Source of the DNA: Ipomoea triloba
Taxonomy: Eukaryota; Streptophyta; Magnoliopsida; Solanales; Convolvulaceae
Reading direction: 5' to 3'
DNA: 64,000 bases
Assembly (NCBI RefSeq): GCF_003576645.1
Contig: NC_044918.1
Location: forward strand, 17,321,624 to 17,385,623
The notes below the pieces were generated by a model that was given only the letters and a program-made list of their open reading frames with translations, was not told the origin of the DNA and made no database searches. Shown here one piece after another: positions 1 through 15,722 of this stretch (positions within the stretch are counted from its first letter, which is position 1; each line of letters opens with the position of its first letter). A program made the position numbers and the translations under genes.

Positions 1-14
1 TAAAGTGAACTTAC

Positions 15-1917
15 TAGGATGAATGCAACGGGTCCAGTGAAGAATTGCTTGTCATTTTTCTGAAAAGATTGAATGGAGTCGACCATGGACTTGTGTGTAT
101 AGGCACACCAATTGTAGGTCTTGATCTGGTCAAGGTTTATCAAGGATTTTAGAATCCTAAAGTTGCAACACCTATCTTGGTGGCCACACAGCATTGCTGA
201 TACTATAAATAAGACAAAGTCGCGTTTAAACATATCTCCATGGTCTCCTCTTTTCAGAATCTGCCCGGGCATTGATGTTGTGATTGGGGATTTACCATCA
301 ATCCCCCATCGCTCCCTCCATGATGCCACAAGGTTGGCATATGCTGCACTATCACCATCTTCTGACAGATGCTCAAATCTTGTGGCCTCCTCAACCACGT
401 TGCTCCCTTGTGGGATCCCCAATGTTCTTTGAACATCATCCTCTTCTATAAGCAGCAATTCACCCCCTTCAAGTTGGATTGCAGAGCGATAAACATCGAA
501 CTGCCTAATCAAGTACTTCATTAGAGGGCCTTCACTCTTTGTTAGTTGGAGGTGTAATATCCCTCCAAATCCGATCTCTTCCACGGCCCTTTTCTGTTCA
601 GCAGTAAGCTCTTGAACAAACTCCGCCACGATTTTCGGGCTCATTCTTGTATTCCATGTCTTCTGTTGTTTCTCCACAGTTTCATCCTCATCTGTGCATG
701 GATTTTTTGTTGCAGTTTTTCTCTTTGCTGCTCTTTCAGCGCAACCACCTTCCCCTTTTTCCATTGATTTCCTCTTCCCTGTTTGTTTTTCAGCGGCAGA
801 GGGCCTATCATTACGCTGTTTTGTTCTTACTTCGGCTGGGATAGACGAGTCTGAACTGTCTGCCTCTCCAGCTTGAGAGGGAAGTATAGCTCTTGTGTTC
901 ACCATTGCTGCCAATTGTACCACTGAATAATTTAGAAATAAAAAACAGAACACCACAGGGCTATAGATTCATACATTGAAAACTATATATTCACATAAGC
1001 TATACTAGATATTCACAGTTAGAAAACAACAGATTCATACATTCCAGTGATAGTTGTTCAGTAACAGGATTACTATCTTCTCTAGATTCACACATTCAAT
1101 ACACTAGATTCACATAACATATACTGTGTATTTACATTTTGAAAACTCTAGATTCACACATTTCAGGGGCAATATGTTTAGCAATTATATCAACACTGTT
1201 ATGCATTCACACATTCAAAACTATATATTCACAAGTCCTATACTCTATATTCACACATCAAACACTATTACACACAACTACACATAAAATCGTAAATCAA
1301 TATGAATCACTAATTTTACTCTAAAAAACAATTTTAAAAAAAAACCTGGAATTGAAGTAGAATCCTCAGCATTTATACAGCCTTGATCATTGCTTGTTGA
1401 GCCAACAACTAAATCTGCATTCACTACAAATATAAAAAAATAAAACAGAGTATAAGTGTGAATCTATAGTTCTAAATGTGTGAATCTACAACTACGTATC
1501 TGTGAATGTATAGTTGTATAAGTGTGAATCTAAAACTCAAATACATGGTTACATAATCAATCTAACCATAAATCCTAAATTCGAAAAAAACAAACATAAA
1601 TCTATACAATTCATCAAACATGAATCCAAACTTAAAACCTGCAATCGAAGATGAGCCATCAACGTGTAAACTTAGTTGATCTACTGCCTCTGCCATCACT
1701 GCAAAACTTAGTATCAGGAAACAGTGTGAATCTATAGTTCATAATGTGTGAATCTATCACTATGTAGCTGTGAATGTAGAGTTGTATAAGTGTGAATCTA
1801 AAACTCAAATACATGATTACACAATCAATCTAACCACAAATCCTAAATTCGAAAAAAACCTGCAATCGAAGATGAGCCATCAACGTGTAAACATGAATCT
1901 ACTGCCTCTGCCATCAT
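15..1917 (-). CDS. Ulp1-protease-associated / plant-mobile-domain-like protein, 5' part, spliced
   Basis: Reading the minus strand gives exons 1917-1860, 1698-1639, 1423-1346 and 922-15, all joined in phase 1 with GT/AG borders. A GTAAGT donor at 14-9 suggests that exon 4 ends at 15 and that the gene continues beyond the window. The 368 visible codons have no stop. The start is ATGATG at 1917. Exon 4 has a Lys/Glu-rich stretch, then a domain with the motifs EFVQELTAEQKRAVEEIGFG, EEDDVQRTLGIPQG, FKRDFVLFIVSAMLCGHQDR, NWCAYTHKSMVDSI and FFTGPVAFIL. From memory these are typical of a large plant family related to DUF1985/plant-mobile-domain proteins, often fused to Ulp1-like cysteine proteases and carried by MULE transposons. 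No protease domain is visible. It may be a host gene or transposon cargo. Exons 1 and 2 are duplicates of each other. Confidence 0.6.
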
Positions 1918-1919
1918 TG
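1457..1919. repeat. Tandem duplication covering an exon and intron (about 260-bp period)
   Basis: The segment around 1457-1698 and the segment around 1722-1919 match closely by eye. Both contain the same run of tgtgaatcta motifs followed by the same short coding exon (GSSSIA ending). This duplication created exons 1 and 2 of the minus-strand gene. The surrounding intron (about 950-1320) is also rich in dispersed attcaca/tgtgaat motifs. Confidence 0.7.
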
Positions 1920-1934
1920 AAGAAGAATTGCAAA

Positions 1935-2110
1935 GAAGAATTACGATGGTGAATGAGAGAACTGCAATGATGAATCAAACAAAGGCGATGAATCGTTTTG
2001 CGAGAATTGCGGCGATGATGAATTGTTTTGCGATGATGTTGCGGCGATGATGAATTGATTTGCGATGATGTTGCGGCGATGATGAATTGATTTGCGAAAT
2101 CGCCTTCCTT
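1935..2110. repeat. Low-complexity gatgatgaattg repeats upstream of the Ulp1-like gene
   Basis: Imperfect repeats of gcggcgatgatgaattg and tttgcgatgatgtt lie just upstream of the exon-1 start codon at 1917. They give short antisense open frames, which I do not regard as genes. Confidence 0.6.
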
Positions 2111-2212
2111 CCTCTGCTCTGTTTCTCCCGCTGGTAGTCGACAACCGCCTAACGGCGTTAATTAACAAATTTTTTTTTTTTTAAAAACGCCATAAAACGA
2201 CGTCGTTTTTGA

Positions 2213-2306
2213 CCCAGGTGCACCTTGCAATGTGCACCTGGGTCCACGGCATAATTTGCGTGCACCTTGCAATGTGCACCTGGGTCCACGGCATAATTTG
2301 CGGACT
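2213..2306. repeat. Duplicated palindrome (gacccaggtgca...tgcacctgggtc)
   Basis: A 12-bp inverted repeat, gacccaggtgca / tgcacctgggtc, surrounds ccttgcaatg. A unit of about 46 bp (tgcaccttgcaatgtgcacc, then tgggtccacggcataatttg) is repeated directly twice. The same core, in mutated form, occurs in the inverted-repeat element at 2510-2626, so this is probably a terminal portion of the same MITE family. Confidence 0.6.
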
Positions 2307-2507
2307 TTGCATATACTCTTACCAAATTTTATGATATATTTCATTACTTTCAAAGATACTTTAAATTTTATTTTTATTTTCATGTTCATGTATACTTGTA
2401 ATAAAAATAAAAATTTATTACAATATATATATTATGTACCTTCAATTTATTTACAGATACATAATTTGTTAACTGAAGATATATAATATTATAATATATT
2501 CTAAATG

Positions 2508-2627
2508 TTGTTTTTGGACTACAGTCTTAATGCAAGGTGGGTCGTGATTCATAGTATATTTTGCCAGCAAATTATACCATGGACCAGGGTCTACCTTGCA
2601 TTGTAGACTCTAGTCCAAAAATAAACT
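2508..2627. mobile_element. Small inverted-repeat element (MITE-like)
   Basis: The ends are inverted copies: tttttggact at 2511 faces agtccaaaaa near 2620, and the inner parts (agtct, atgcaaggt against accttgcat, agact) also pair. The unit is about 115 bp and non-coding. The core resembles the palindromic repeats at 2213-2306. Confidence 0.5.
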
Positions 2628-2927
2628 TCAGATTCTGTATTTATAGTTGACACATTTTGTACTTGCAGTTGACCGTTTCTATACGTGTAACTATCATATT
2701 ATGTTGTCAACAATTATCACAAAAATTTTTGTATCAGATATAACAATTGATAATTTGCCGAAGTGGAAATCCCCCTCGCAGGAAGACTAGAGACCTAAAT
2801 TATCTGGGGCCCAATGGCCCGTTTCGGTTACCCAATTTATTTAAGGCTATTTTATAAATCAGGCCCAACTCCAATTTGCTTGCCTTTCAAAAATCTCTAT
2901 GCTCGAGCACTAGGGTCTATTACCGCC

Positions 2928-4779
2928 ATGGCTTCTGAACCGAAGCGAAGGAAAATCGAAAGTGAAACCTCACGCCGGTAATCATTTTTCTTCAAAACAT
3001 AAATCTCCCGTCTCAATGTTTTTGCATTAAATCGTCCGGTGAGAGATTCGTCTCCGGAGTTCTATGATGATTAGTGGAGTAATATTTTGCAAATTGCAAA
3101 TATAAACACTTCTCAAAAATAATTTTCTCCAAGTTAGGATGTTTCTTGTAATACTTATGCATTTCTCAAATTATCTAGTAAAACAATCGATTAATATTGT
3201 TATTAGTTCCCTCCTTACAGTCTTTTGATACAATTGTATGTGTATTTGTTTGTAAGAGTGGAATTCAATAAGGGACTTCTCAAACTCTTTGAGAGAAGAT
3301 TTGGTTTACTGGAAAATCATGTGACCATAAAAAATGTCTACTGTCACGGAGAAATTGGCAGAATTTGAGTAGATGAAGGAGGATATAACGTTGCTGAAAG
3401 ATGAATGTCCAAGCTAGCTACAAATGAAGATGTTGTGATGGGAAAATTGGACAATATTCTTCAAGCGCGACAAAAGATGAATTCAAAGCTGGACACTGTT
3501 AAACATCCTGCAAAAAGGGGGGAAGGGAGTAGGAAAAGGAAGACATCTATGGCTAAAATCTATGAATCTGATAAGATGAACTGGGGATTAATGTTAAGCA
3601 TAATCTTTAGATTAATACATGTGGGTTAATTTTAAAATTTTTAGTACTGTGCTTTGTAGTATTGTATATGCTTGTTTAACATGTATCTTAAATTCATATA
3701 GTTTAGCTATATAGCAGCATAAATTGATAACTTTAAGAAGGGGGCTTGAGATTCATTCCCAATTCCCCTTAGTTGGACCAAAAGAAAAAGTAATACGGAG
3801 TACTATAATTCCTCAGACACAAAGCATGGTTTTTTTTCACTGTTGTAGTCTGAATTCTGTTGTGTAGGGATAATGCTTGTGTTATTAATTGTTTCGTGTT
3901 TATGACCATGAATTTGGAATTTGAAAAAAAGTGAAATGATTATTGTAGTTTAGAATCATTGGAATGATAGCTTCTGGGGGATCATCTGGTTTACATGACA
4001 GTGTGTGGTTGTGGACTTAGTGATCCCAGTGGATTCATCAGATTAGTATATTGGACTATTCTAACACATTATATATAAGACAAACTTTTATCCTTTTGGT
4101 ACGCATTATAAGACAAATTATATATGATTCCCTATCCTGTACTGTTTTAGGTTTTTAGCCTGGTTATTGGTACTGATAGTTCTGCACTGTGTTTCTTGAA
4201 TCAGCCCCATTACAAAGGTAGCCAGATCTGGCCTAATCAGATATTCATAGCTCAGTTATAGCCAAACATAGTATTGGAATCAAATGTTTGATTCCTTGCT
4301 TGTTGTGAAACATAGTTGTGGTGGTCCTCTTGATATGTAGAACTCAGTACTTCTCTACTATTCAAATTGCTGGTGTTTGGATTAGATGTATAGAGTTGAG
4401 TGAAGTTTGTCGGATTCCCGTTTATGGAGATTTACCCCTTTGCCTATTCTTGCTGCAGGGCTACCTCCATTCCTTCGGAAAAGGACACAGCTTCAGCATC
4501 TAAGGATAAACCAACCGTATGCATCCATTGAGCCATTCTTTTGGCTTTGTTTATTTACTAGTAAACATTGCGGGGACATTTCCTAAATGCAAAATTTTCC
4601 GTCTGCAGGTTAGTGCTGCACAAACGAGCAGCGCAAGTGACAAGATAAAACAGGCCAAGAACTTGGCAGTAGCACAGGCACAACAAGAGGGTAGCAAAGG
4701 CAATTTTAGGATATTTGACTCTCCATTTGGCAATTTCCTAGTACCCGTTATTCCAACTCGTGCGGAGCTTGGCGGGTAA
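2928..4779 (+). CDS. Small plant protein of unknown function (92 aa), three exons
   Basis: Exons 2928-2977, 4459-4516 and 4609-4779 join in frame with GT/AG borders and give 92 residues. The N-terminus is a basic, nuclear-signal-like MASEPKRRKIESETSRR. The middle is Ser/Ala/Lys-rich (SAAQTSSASDKIKQAK, then NLAVAQAQQEG), and the end is conserved-looking: GNFRIFDSPFGNFLVPVIPT, then RAELGG. I believe this C-terminal motif belongs to a plant-specific family of small proteins, but I cannot name a function. No membrane segment or catalytic motif is visible. Intron 1 (2978-4458) is long and carries what may be a decayed coding relic at 3330-3630. Confidence 0.6.
3330..3630 (+). pseudogene. Possible decayed coding fragment inside intron 1
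   Basis: A broken frame begins MSTVTEKLAEFE, meets a stop, and resumes in another frame as Lys-rich sequence (AKRGEGSRKRKTSMAK). It sits wholly inside intron 1 of the 92-residue gene. No family was recognised; it may be a transposon or gene relic, or chance. Confidence 0.2.
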
Positions 4780-5878
4780 TTCCCTGCCATCTCTTCTGTA
4801 GCTATATTGTGTGTGTAGATTTCATTGATTGGCACCAAATAATGCACTTAGCATTTGGTGGATGGTTTATCACTGATCTTGGATTGTTAGGCAGTGTAGA
4901 ACTTTAGATGTACATTTTAACATTCCATATAGTGGCATTTTGGAGCAATGTTATCTTGTATTGTCATTTGAAGAAACTGGGCAGTTGCATGATAATGATA
5001 AATGACTAAATAAGAGGCAAGCAACCTGAGATGGATCCATTCCTAACCAGCCTGTCAGCTTTTTATGAATTAGGACAACCTAAATCTTGCCACTAAAATA
5101 AGTGTCTTAATCCCTATTATTTATTACGCAACACTTATCTAAATGTACCATCATGACGTAATTGCATATTATCTATTCAGTACTTATACTCAGTACTTTA
5201 CAATGTGAGATGGCGATAGGTCCAACGTGGATCTGGTGTTACTTCACCTTTCACACCTAATCGCCTAATCTTTACCCCAAATAATAAATTCAATTCCAAC
5301 TTGAGGGCTCCCATGGTTTCGTCCTTGCTCTTTCTAAAAGGCCAATGAGATTTTATTTACTCGTCTTATCTTATGATTAGAGTTGTTGAAACTTATCTTA
5401 CACTGCTCTTTGCATAACTGGATTATTACAACGTCACGTCTTGAATCAAGTAGGGGTTGAACTTGGCCGACACCCAATAATAAATACATCATCTTTGGAG
5501 AACTTGCAACCATAATAATGATTTTTTCAAAAATATTTTTTGAAAGGATTTCTGTGAGGTGGGAGAAAGTAGAAGTGAGAGAAGCCGAGTGTAACGTTTT
5601 TTGTATGCATAGAAAGCACTTAAAAACGAAAATGGACTTTGTTTTTTTTCCCTTCTCTCTCTTTCTTCTCCTTTCTTTTTGGATATAAAAAATATGAACA
5701 AAAATTCAAATTGTTGAGCTTTCTCTTAGGTGCATTCGCAAGATTTTTAGGAGTAACGTAAAGTTTTTGAAAATAGTTTTATATTCCTTTTTTGTCACGT
5801 TTGCTCATGTGCCATCAACGCCTTATTCAAATAAATCCTGACAATAATTTTCAAAATTTTGACTTCAGGGAAACTAAT
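4780..5878. other. Intergenic; no gene recognised
   Basis: This holds the probable 3' UTR and downstream spacer of the small gene. AT-rich, with no coding frame, RNA gene or clear repeat that I could support. Confidence 0.5.
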
Positions 5879-6452
5879 GGCCTGTTTGGTTGAATGTAGT
5901 TTGGGGGGAATTGCAATTCAGTGAATTCCCAAACTACAGTGTTTGGTTGGAGGGAATTGCAATTCAGTGAATTCCCAAACTACAGTGTTTGGTTGGAGGG
6001 AATTTCAATTCCGCAGAATTGCAATTCCCTCCAAATGATGAATTGCAATTCATGGGGTACCCCCATGAATTGCAATTCGGTGGAGAGGAGGGACAATTTG
6101 TTGGTGTAAAGACAATTTTGCCCCTCCTCCCATACCCTTTGTCTTTTTTCTTTTTCTTTTTTTTTTTAAAATTTTTTTGAAATAATAATAATAATAATTA
6201 TTATTATTATTATTGTTATTTTGAAAGAGTTATTATTATTATTATTATTTTGAATTATTATTATTATTACTACTATTACTATTACTACAACATCTACAGC
6301 ATATGGGCATTTTAGTCATTTTGTCACTTCTTACCTTTCAATTCCTTGTACTCCTATTTCTGCATACCAAACACTGTAATTTCAATTCCTACTTTATTCA
6401 TTGAATTACAATTCTTTTCCACCCTAATTCCCTCCTCCCAACCAAACGCCCT
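5879..6452. mobile_element. MITE with gtttggttg-type terminal inverted repeats, copy 1
   Basis: The left end ggcctgtttggttg faces caaccaaacgcc at the right end (about 6438-6450). The interior has a directly repeated unit of about 43 bp (ggaattgcaattcagtgaat and following) and (AAT)n/(TTA)n microsatellites around 6180-6290. It shares ends and the aattgcaatt core with the element at 42128-42438. Confidence 0.6.
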
Positions 6453-8222
6453 GTAAATAATAAATCCAGAAAACTGCTCATCAGATTTGAAAAAGAAAAG
6501 GAATTCTTTTACAATTTTACCAAAGTCAAATAAAATAAAATTTTTTATTTTATTAATTTTTTTAAGTCGTACAGAAATATAGAGATTTTATATAAGAAGT
6601 TGAGTCGGAACCCAGCTAGCCCCTGGTTCCGTGAGTAGCAGTATGAAATTGGGGGTGGGGGGGCTTCTAGATGAAGTATTCACATGACAGCCAATGTAAT
6701 GACACACACTATTGGAATATTCAACATAATATAATATAATATAATATAATATAATATAATTTATTTATTTATTGTGGATGTCATCGTCAATACACAAAAG
6801 GAAACTATTTGTCTGCTTTGGAAGAAAATAAAAAAGTGAAGTACATACTTAGAGAAGGAAAAGTTAAATACTATCCAACTTAGGGACTATATTATTCTAT
6901 TTGTTGTGATTTGTTATTGCCAAGGTAAAATTTGGTGAATTCATTTTTAAAATTCTCTTATGTAAAAAACTCTATAGTTTCATTTAGGTCCGTTGGAAAA
7001 GTAAAACAAAATGACTTTTGAAAAATGAGTCATTTTTTAGAAATTTTTTTTTTCGGTGTTTAATTGCATTCTGAATTTTTTTTTTGGGTGTTTGGTTTAT
7101 TTTTATGGAAAATGAGTAAAAATTGTATAATTATATATTTTAATTATTTTATTTAGAATATTAAAATATTTATAATAATATTAAAAATAATATTATTAAA
7201 GAAAAAAAATCTCCACTCTCTGGTTCCCGCAGCAAAAACTAGAGAAGTTCTCTAGTTTTCGTAGTGGAAACCAGAGCAATGCTTTGGTTTGCGGCGGAAA
7301 CCATAGGTATGGTTTCCACCGGAAACCTTGGGTTGTGGCCCTTGTGGGTGATGGGTGTAGTCGGTGCTCAGTGTTATCTGTATGTCTTGCTCGTTCTTGC
7401 GGCAGAAAATGATTTCCATATAAACTTTTGACGGAAGTCATTTTTCGCCAAAATGGGGTGATTTTTCCAGTCAACGAAAAACATTTTTCGTTGACTAAAT
7501 TTTTCAAGCATATCCAAACACGGAAAATTTGAAAAATGATTTTCAAAAATTATTTTTCGAGTTTCCAAACACACTCTTAGTTCATATTGAAAGAGAGAAT
7601 CCTCACGAACCTTGGTCAAACTAAAAAGAGTTAGATAATTCCTGCTTTGATCGAAGGCGGACACACCAAAAAAAAAATATTGGAAGAGCGAATGATTTTT
7701 GTTGATATTCTCTCCTTTAGGTGTAGAAGTCTTGTTTGGGGAGGGGGAGAAGGGCAGAAGTTGTGCCAAGTGTTGAGAATATTTAACGGTGAAATATTAA
7801 ATTAAATGGACCATTGTTAGATTTTTCTTTTTCTTTTTCCACCAAGAGAATCAATAGCAAAATATTGTTTAGTAAATTGTATTCCTAATACTTCTAACAA
7901 AGTGAAGTATAATGCAAAGCCAAGCCTAAGGATAAGAAATTTTAGTTAAATAAACATTTGGAATAACGTAACTTGGGTACGTGTTACTAAAGATAAGCAT
8001 TATAATTGTGTGCTTGTTTTAAACATAACTTTTCTTGCAAACGATGCATAGACACAATAAAATATCAAGCACAAATATTAACGTTATCCCTTGTCAATCA
8101 TATACTTATATGGAATATATTTTACGAATATAAAATCTAAATCGTTATAAATAAAAAGAGAAAATTATATTCTTTAAAGAGAAAAATGAGTTAAATAGGT
8201 TCTTGAACGTTTTTAAACTTTT
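6453..8222. other. Intergenic AT-rich DNA with microsatellite and possible MITE
   Basis: A pentanucleotide (ataat)n microsatellite lies near 6728-6762. Around 6985-7575 is a non-coding block with internal inverted pieces (ctctggtttc / gaaaccagag types, and aaaaatgatttt against gtcattttt) that resembles a degenerate MITE, but I could not define its ends. No gene was recognised. Confidence 0.4.
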
Positions 8223-8225
8223 TTT

Positions 8226-8423
8226 TTGAAAGAAAACGTAGCTATTCCATTAATTCATAACATAAAACGTTTACATCAACGATCAATGAAATGGTAAACC
8301 ATTCCTTACAGTCAGACATGGAAACAACTTTTCTAACTATGTTATAGAAAACTTGAATCGCAGACTGTTTCATAACTATGAAGCTATGTTCCTTCAAGGA
8401 ACTTAAAGCTTCATCAAAGATGA
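8226..8423 (-). mobile_element. 5'-truncated LINE (L1-like) 3' end, copy 1, with target site duplication
   Basis: On the minus strand a frame ends in RKVVSMSDCKEWFTISL, followed by VDVNVLCYELME and a stop, then a short A-rich tail. This resembles the C-terminal tail after the RNase H domain of plant L1-type LINEs. Direct repeats tgaacgtttttaaactttt flank it at about 8204 and 8422, as expected for a target-primed insertion. A second copy is at 15723-15915. Confidence 0.55.
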
Positions 8424-8571
8424 ACGTTTTTAAACTTTTAAAAGTTGCAATTAAACACATTAATAGACTGTTTGATTGTAGGGGAATTAAAATTTTATTT
8501 ACACATAATTCCAAAAGCAAGACGATCTTGCTTTTAGGTACAATACCTCAAATCCATGACCTTTATTATTA

Positions 8572-8698
8572 TTTTTTGAGTGCTACTGACTTTATTATAT
8601 TGTAGTATATGTTCATCCATACCTTCTCAACCTATTGTAATACAAAGAGTCAACAACGTCTCCACTGAAGCTCAATCTCATAATCTCCTATATGGGTG
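8572..8698 (-). mobile_element. SINE fragment (3' two-thirds)
   Basis: On the minus strand this reads cagtggagacgttgttgact, then ctctttg, then ataggttgagaaggta, and ends gtcagtagcactc followed by an A-rich tail. It overlaps the 3' body of the copy at 28925-29030 and the 5' tRNA-like part of the copy at 40649-40757, so the fragments belong to one family. Confidence 0.5.
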
Positions 8699-8699
8699 A

Positions 8700-10480
8700 G
8701 TCATTACATGTCATTGAGCACAAGATACTTCGCTGCTATTATTATTAAAATGACTATTGACAAATACTACTTGATGGCTAAATTGATCATGCAAGTGAAG
8801 TTTAGGAGAAGAAGAAACAATTCCCCACCGTTTTTAATTTTGTAGATGCATGCAATATGTCAAATTTAGGTCCGAATTCCAAAAATAAAGGATAAGATAG
8901 AGGACAATGATGATTCTTTCGGGTAAATTTCAGGCAAAACAAACTTTTCCTCTTTTACCCCACATTCCCTCTCAGCCTTGTTACTTGTTACCCTTTTTTT
9001 TTTAAAAAAAAAATATTATTTTTTAACGTGTTATTCTTTTATTAAATTTATTTATTTATTATTTACATTATTTTTAATTTGTTATATAATTAATTTACAG
9101 ATAAATAATATAAAGAAAATAAGAAGAATATTTATAAGTGTGAAAATATCAATTTTATTGTAATAATTAAAATTTCATCAACTAAAAATGTAATTTTTTT
9201 GAAGGTATTACTAAAATTCTATATAATTAATTCATAATATAATCAAATAAATTGTAAATCTAAGTTTATATACTTAATTTTGATAAAATGACATATTTGG
9301 TCCACTAGTTATATTCTATGTATAGACTTAAATTAATTTTATAGTTATTGTCATGTCTAATTTTTTATTCTCAATTAATTTTGAAATAATGATTTTAGTT
9401 ATTTTTTTAATAATATTTTGTTAGATTTTTTTTGAAATACCTTGATTATTTATAAGGGAGTATCTTTGTTTTATACTTTCTCAAATATTTTCAGCCCAAA
9501 TAACCCTATGACCACCTATGTGAAATGGTAACTGGAATTTTATCACATAGTTGGCGTATTCAAATAAAAAATAAAAAATAAAAAATTAAATGGTATGGAT
9601 AAATATGAAAATTTAATTCTAATCTCTCTTCTTACATGAAACAGATGTGTTCTAGTATTTTATTGTATTTATTTAACAAATTTCAAGCCCCTATATTAGT
9701 ACTCTCAAAATTTTATTTATCCATACCATTTATTTATTTTTTATTGTTTCATTTAAATTTGATGAAATATTAACAAAAATGTCAAATTAGGCACTTTGAA
9801 AATGATTATAAGACCAAAAATAAATATGATAATAACGTTGTATCAAATGTGTCAATATTTGAATAACTTTAAAACAAAACATGTACCTTTTTTTTAGAGC
9901 AAAAAAAAAAAAAACTCAATTATAACAAAAAAAAAAGTATACAATAAAATAATGACACATTAATAGTGATTAATAATAAATACTCATGTAGGAGTGTCTA
10001 CCGAACTACCGCTCTAATTTTAATAGAATCGATCAACTTAAAAATTATAATTAAGTGAGAGTTATTATCTCTTTAGTAGAAAAAAGTTTAAATATGTTGT
10101 ATTTTGTGATAATTGTATCTAAAATTTAAATTTAAATTTTGGTAAAAGAAATATAAATCTTTGTCAAACTTTAAAAGATTTTAATATAATTATATTTAAT
10201 TTTCACTAAATTTTATAATTTAGATATAATTGTCACACTAGATAAACCTTATTTCTTACAATAATACTAGAGTTTTTTTCGGGGTCGGATAAATCTTATT
10301 TCTTACAATAAATTAATAATATGGGAATTAACTTTCTTTTTGGGTCACACTATTTTTTAATCAAATCTTTTAATTAAATTAAAAGAAATTCTAATTGTGC
10401 AACTTCAAAAAGAAACTACCACAATGTTCATATTGTATTGTGAATTCTAATATAAAATTATGTACTTACAGTTAATAGTT
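8700..10480. other. Very AT-rich intergenic stretch; one inverted-repeat block
   Basis: No coding sequence recognised. Around 9567-9612 (aaatggtatggataaatat) and 9712-9760 (its inverted counterpart atttatccataccattt) an inverted repeat brackets about 100 bp and may be a small MITE. The remainder is homopolymer-rich A/T sequence. Confidence 0.4.
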
Positions 10481-10505
10481 TTTGCACATGTTAATCGCTG
10501 ACAAA

Positions 10506-10606
10506 ATGCCAAAGACTTTATGGTCTAGTAGCATTCGGTGTCCCGGTTTACACTCCTACATGAATAATGGGAGTGAGTCATCCGTAGTACTAAAAAAAAA
10601 TTTTTT
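10506..10606 (+). mobile_element. SINE fragment (tRNA-like 5' part)
   Basis: It contains tatggtctagtagcattcgg, a box-A-like start, then tgtcccggtttacactccta. The middle is truncated, and gtagtact and an A run follow. Same family as 33786-33868 and 40649-40757. Confidence 0.5.
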
Positions 10607-11018
10607 TGACCGGATCCATGGTATAATTTGCCCAATTCATGCTATGTCATTCATATCTTATATCTATATGAGTTATTGGCTTATTGTTTCATCCCAAGTC
10701 TTTTTATTTGGGAGTTCCTTTCGTTAGCTGTCTTCTTCCTTAAAAAATCTCTGCACAAAAATCTTCCAAATATTTTACTATTTTTCTTATCCTAGGACCT
10801 ACACAAACACAAACACAAGCACAAGCACATTAAATACCCCGCTAATCTCTCCTACTTTGATTAGATTCGAGTGTTTATCCCGAAATATTTAGGTACAAAT
10901 AGCTTTAGTGGAGCTAATTTTTGTATAGATAAATATTTATACTCGCTGAAAATACCTGTAATCAGGGCTGGGCATCACAGAGAAGAGGTAAAGTTGCGAA
11001 CTTGAAGTTGAGGATTCT

Positions 11019-14658
<3,640 letters not shown>

Positions 14659-15722
14659 TTCTCAGAGGCTTTCTTGAGTTGGAGGGCATTGGAACATGAA
14701 TGGAAATGTTGTTTGAAAGCTCCAATGCTCAATTCAATTCAGTGGCAGATAGAGAGGTTTTTCACACGCGTAGCTGCAGAGAAGCCCTGTGTTCTATGAG
14801 AAGTGTAATCATAAACCCGGAATGAATGCTTAATTGTATTTAATAAAGTTCTTTGTTTCGATTTATCAATGAATTATAACCAATAAGATTTGATAGGAAT
14901 AAGGATAAATACAGAAGAAAAAAAAAACAATAATTGTCAACCACCGTGTAGTCTAGTGCATCAAGAGGTTGTATACTTTCAATAGGTTGAGAAAGTAGTT
15001 ATGAATTATCAACTGTTATTGTTTGTTACAATTAATCTTGTATTTAAATTTATCATTTAATTATTTAATAAGAATGACTGACATGTAATATCATCATTTA
15101 TCAATCACGTGATTGCTTTGACATGTAATTTTTTCCTCTCACATAAACTCTTATAATTGAATGTCAAAATTACATATTGTTCATTTTGTATTAATGGTGA
15201 AATTTAAATGAGTGGTTAATTGTGACAAGTAAATAAAAATTAAAGATGTAACAAGACAAAATTAAATGAGCAAGACTAAATGTGGTAATGTAACTGATTG
15301 GAACCAAAAATGAAATATGCTCATAAATAAATAAAAACAGTATACTTACATATTACTAACTTATTGTAAACATTTAATTTATCTCAAGAGAGGTTTTCAA
15401 AAAAAAAAAAAATTTATCTCAAGAGAAGTAACTAACTAGTTGATAATTATCGCACTCACTAATATTACAAACTTATCAAAATAACTAATACAATTATCAA
15501 ACTCTAAAGTAAAAAAGTAAAATTAACAAGGTTCCCTAATAGAAGTGATATATTGATTCTTTTGTTTGAAACGATTAACTATGGACAATTTATACTAATT
15601 TATTTTTATTTATAGTTTTTTTATTAACTAAAATAACAAGATAAGATTGTTTAAAAAAAAAGAAGATAAGATTTATGTATACTCTTATTTTTTATTTCTA
15701 ATTTTTTTTTAATTTTGAAGAT
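14659..15722. other. Hexokinase 3' UTR and AT-rich spacer
   Basis: The AATAAA at 14842 probably ends the hexokinase transcript. A degraded SINE piece lies at 14941-15004. The remainder is AT-rich with no gene recognised. Confidence 0.5.
14941..15004 (+). mobile_element. Degenerate SINE fragment
   Basis: It contains gtctagtgcatc, similar to the box-A region of the family, directly followed by aataggttgagaaagtagtt from the 3' body. An internal deletion is likely. Confidence 0.4.

Noticed and set aside
254..439. Short open frames on both strands at 121-439
   Set aside because: The real coding frame here is the long minus-strand exon 15-922, which is open but runs off toward the window edge.
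2162..2486. Open frames on both strands with repeated HLGPRHNL / RGPRCTLQGA units
   Set aside because: They translate the duplicated palindrome at 2213-2306.
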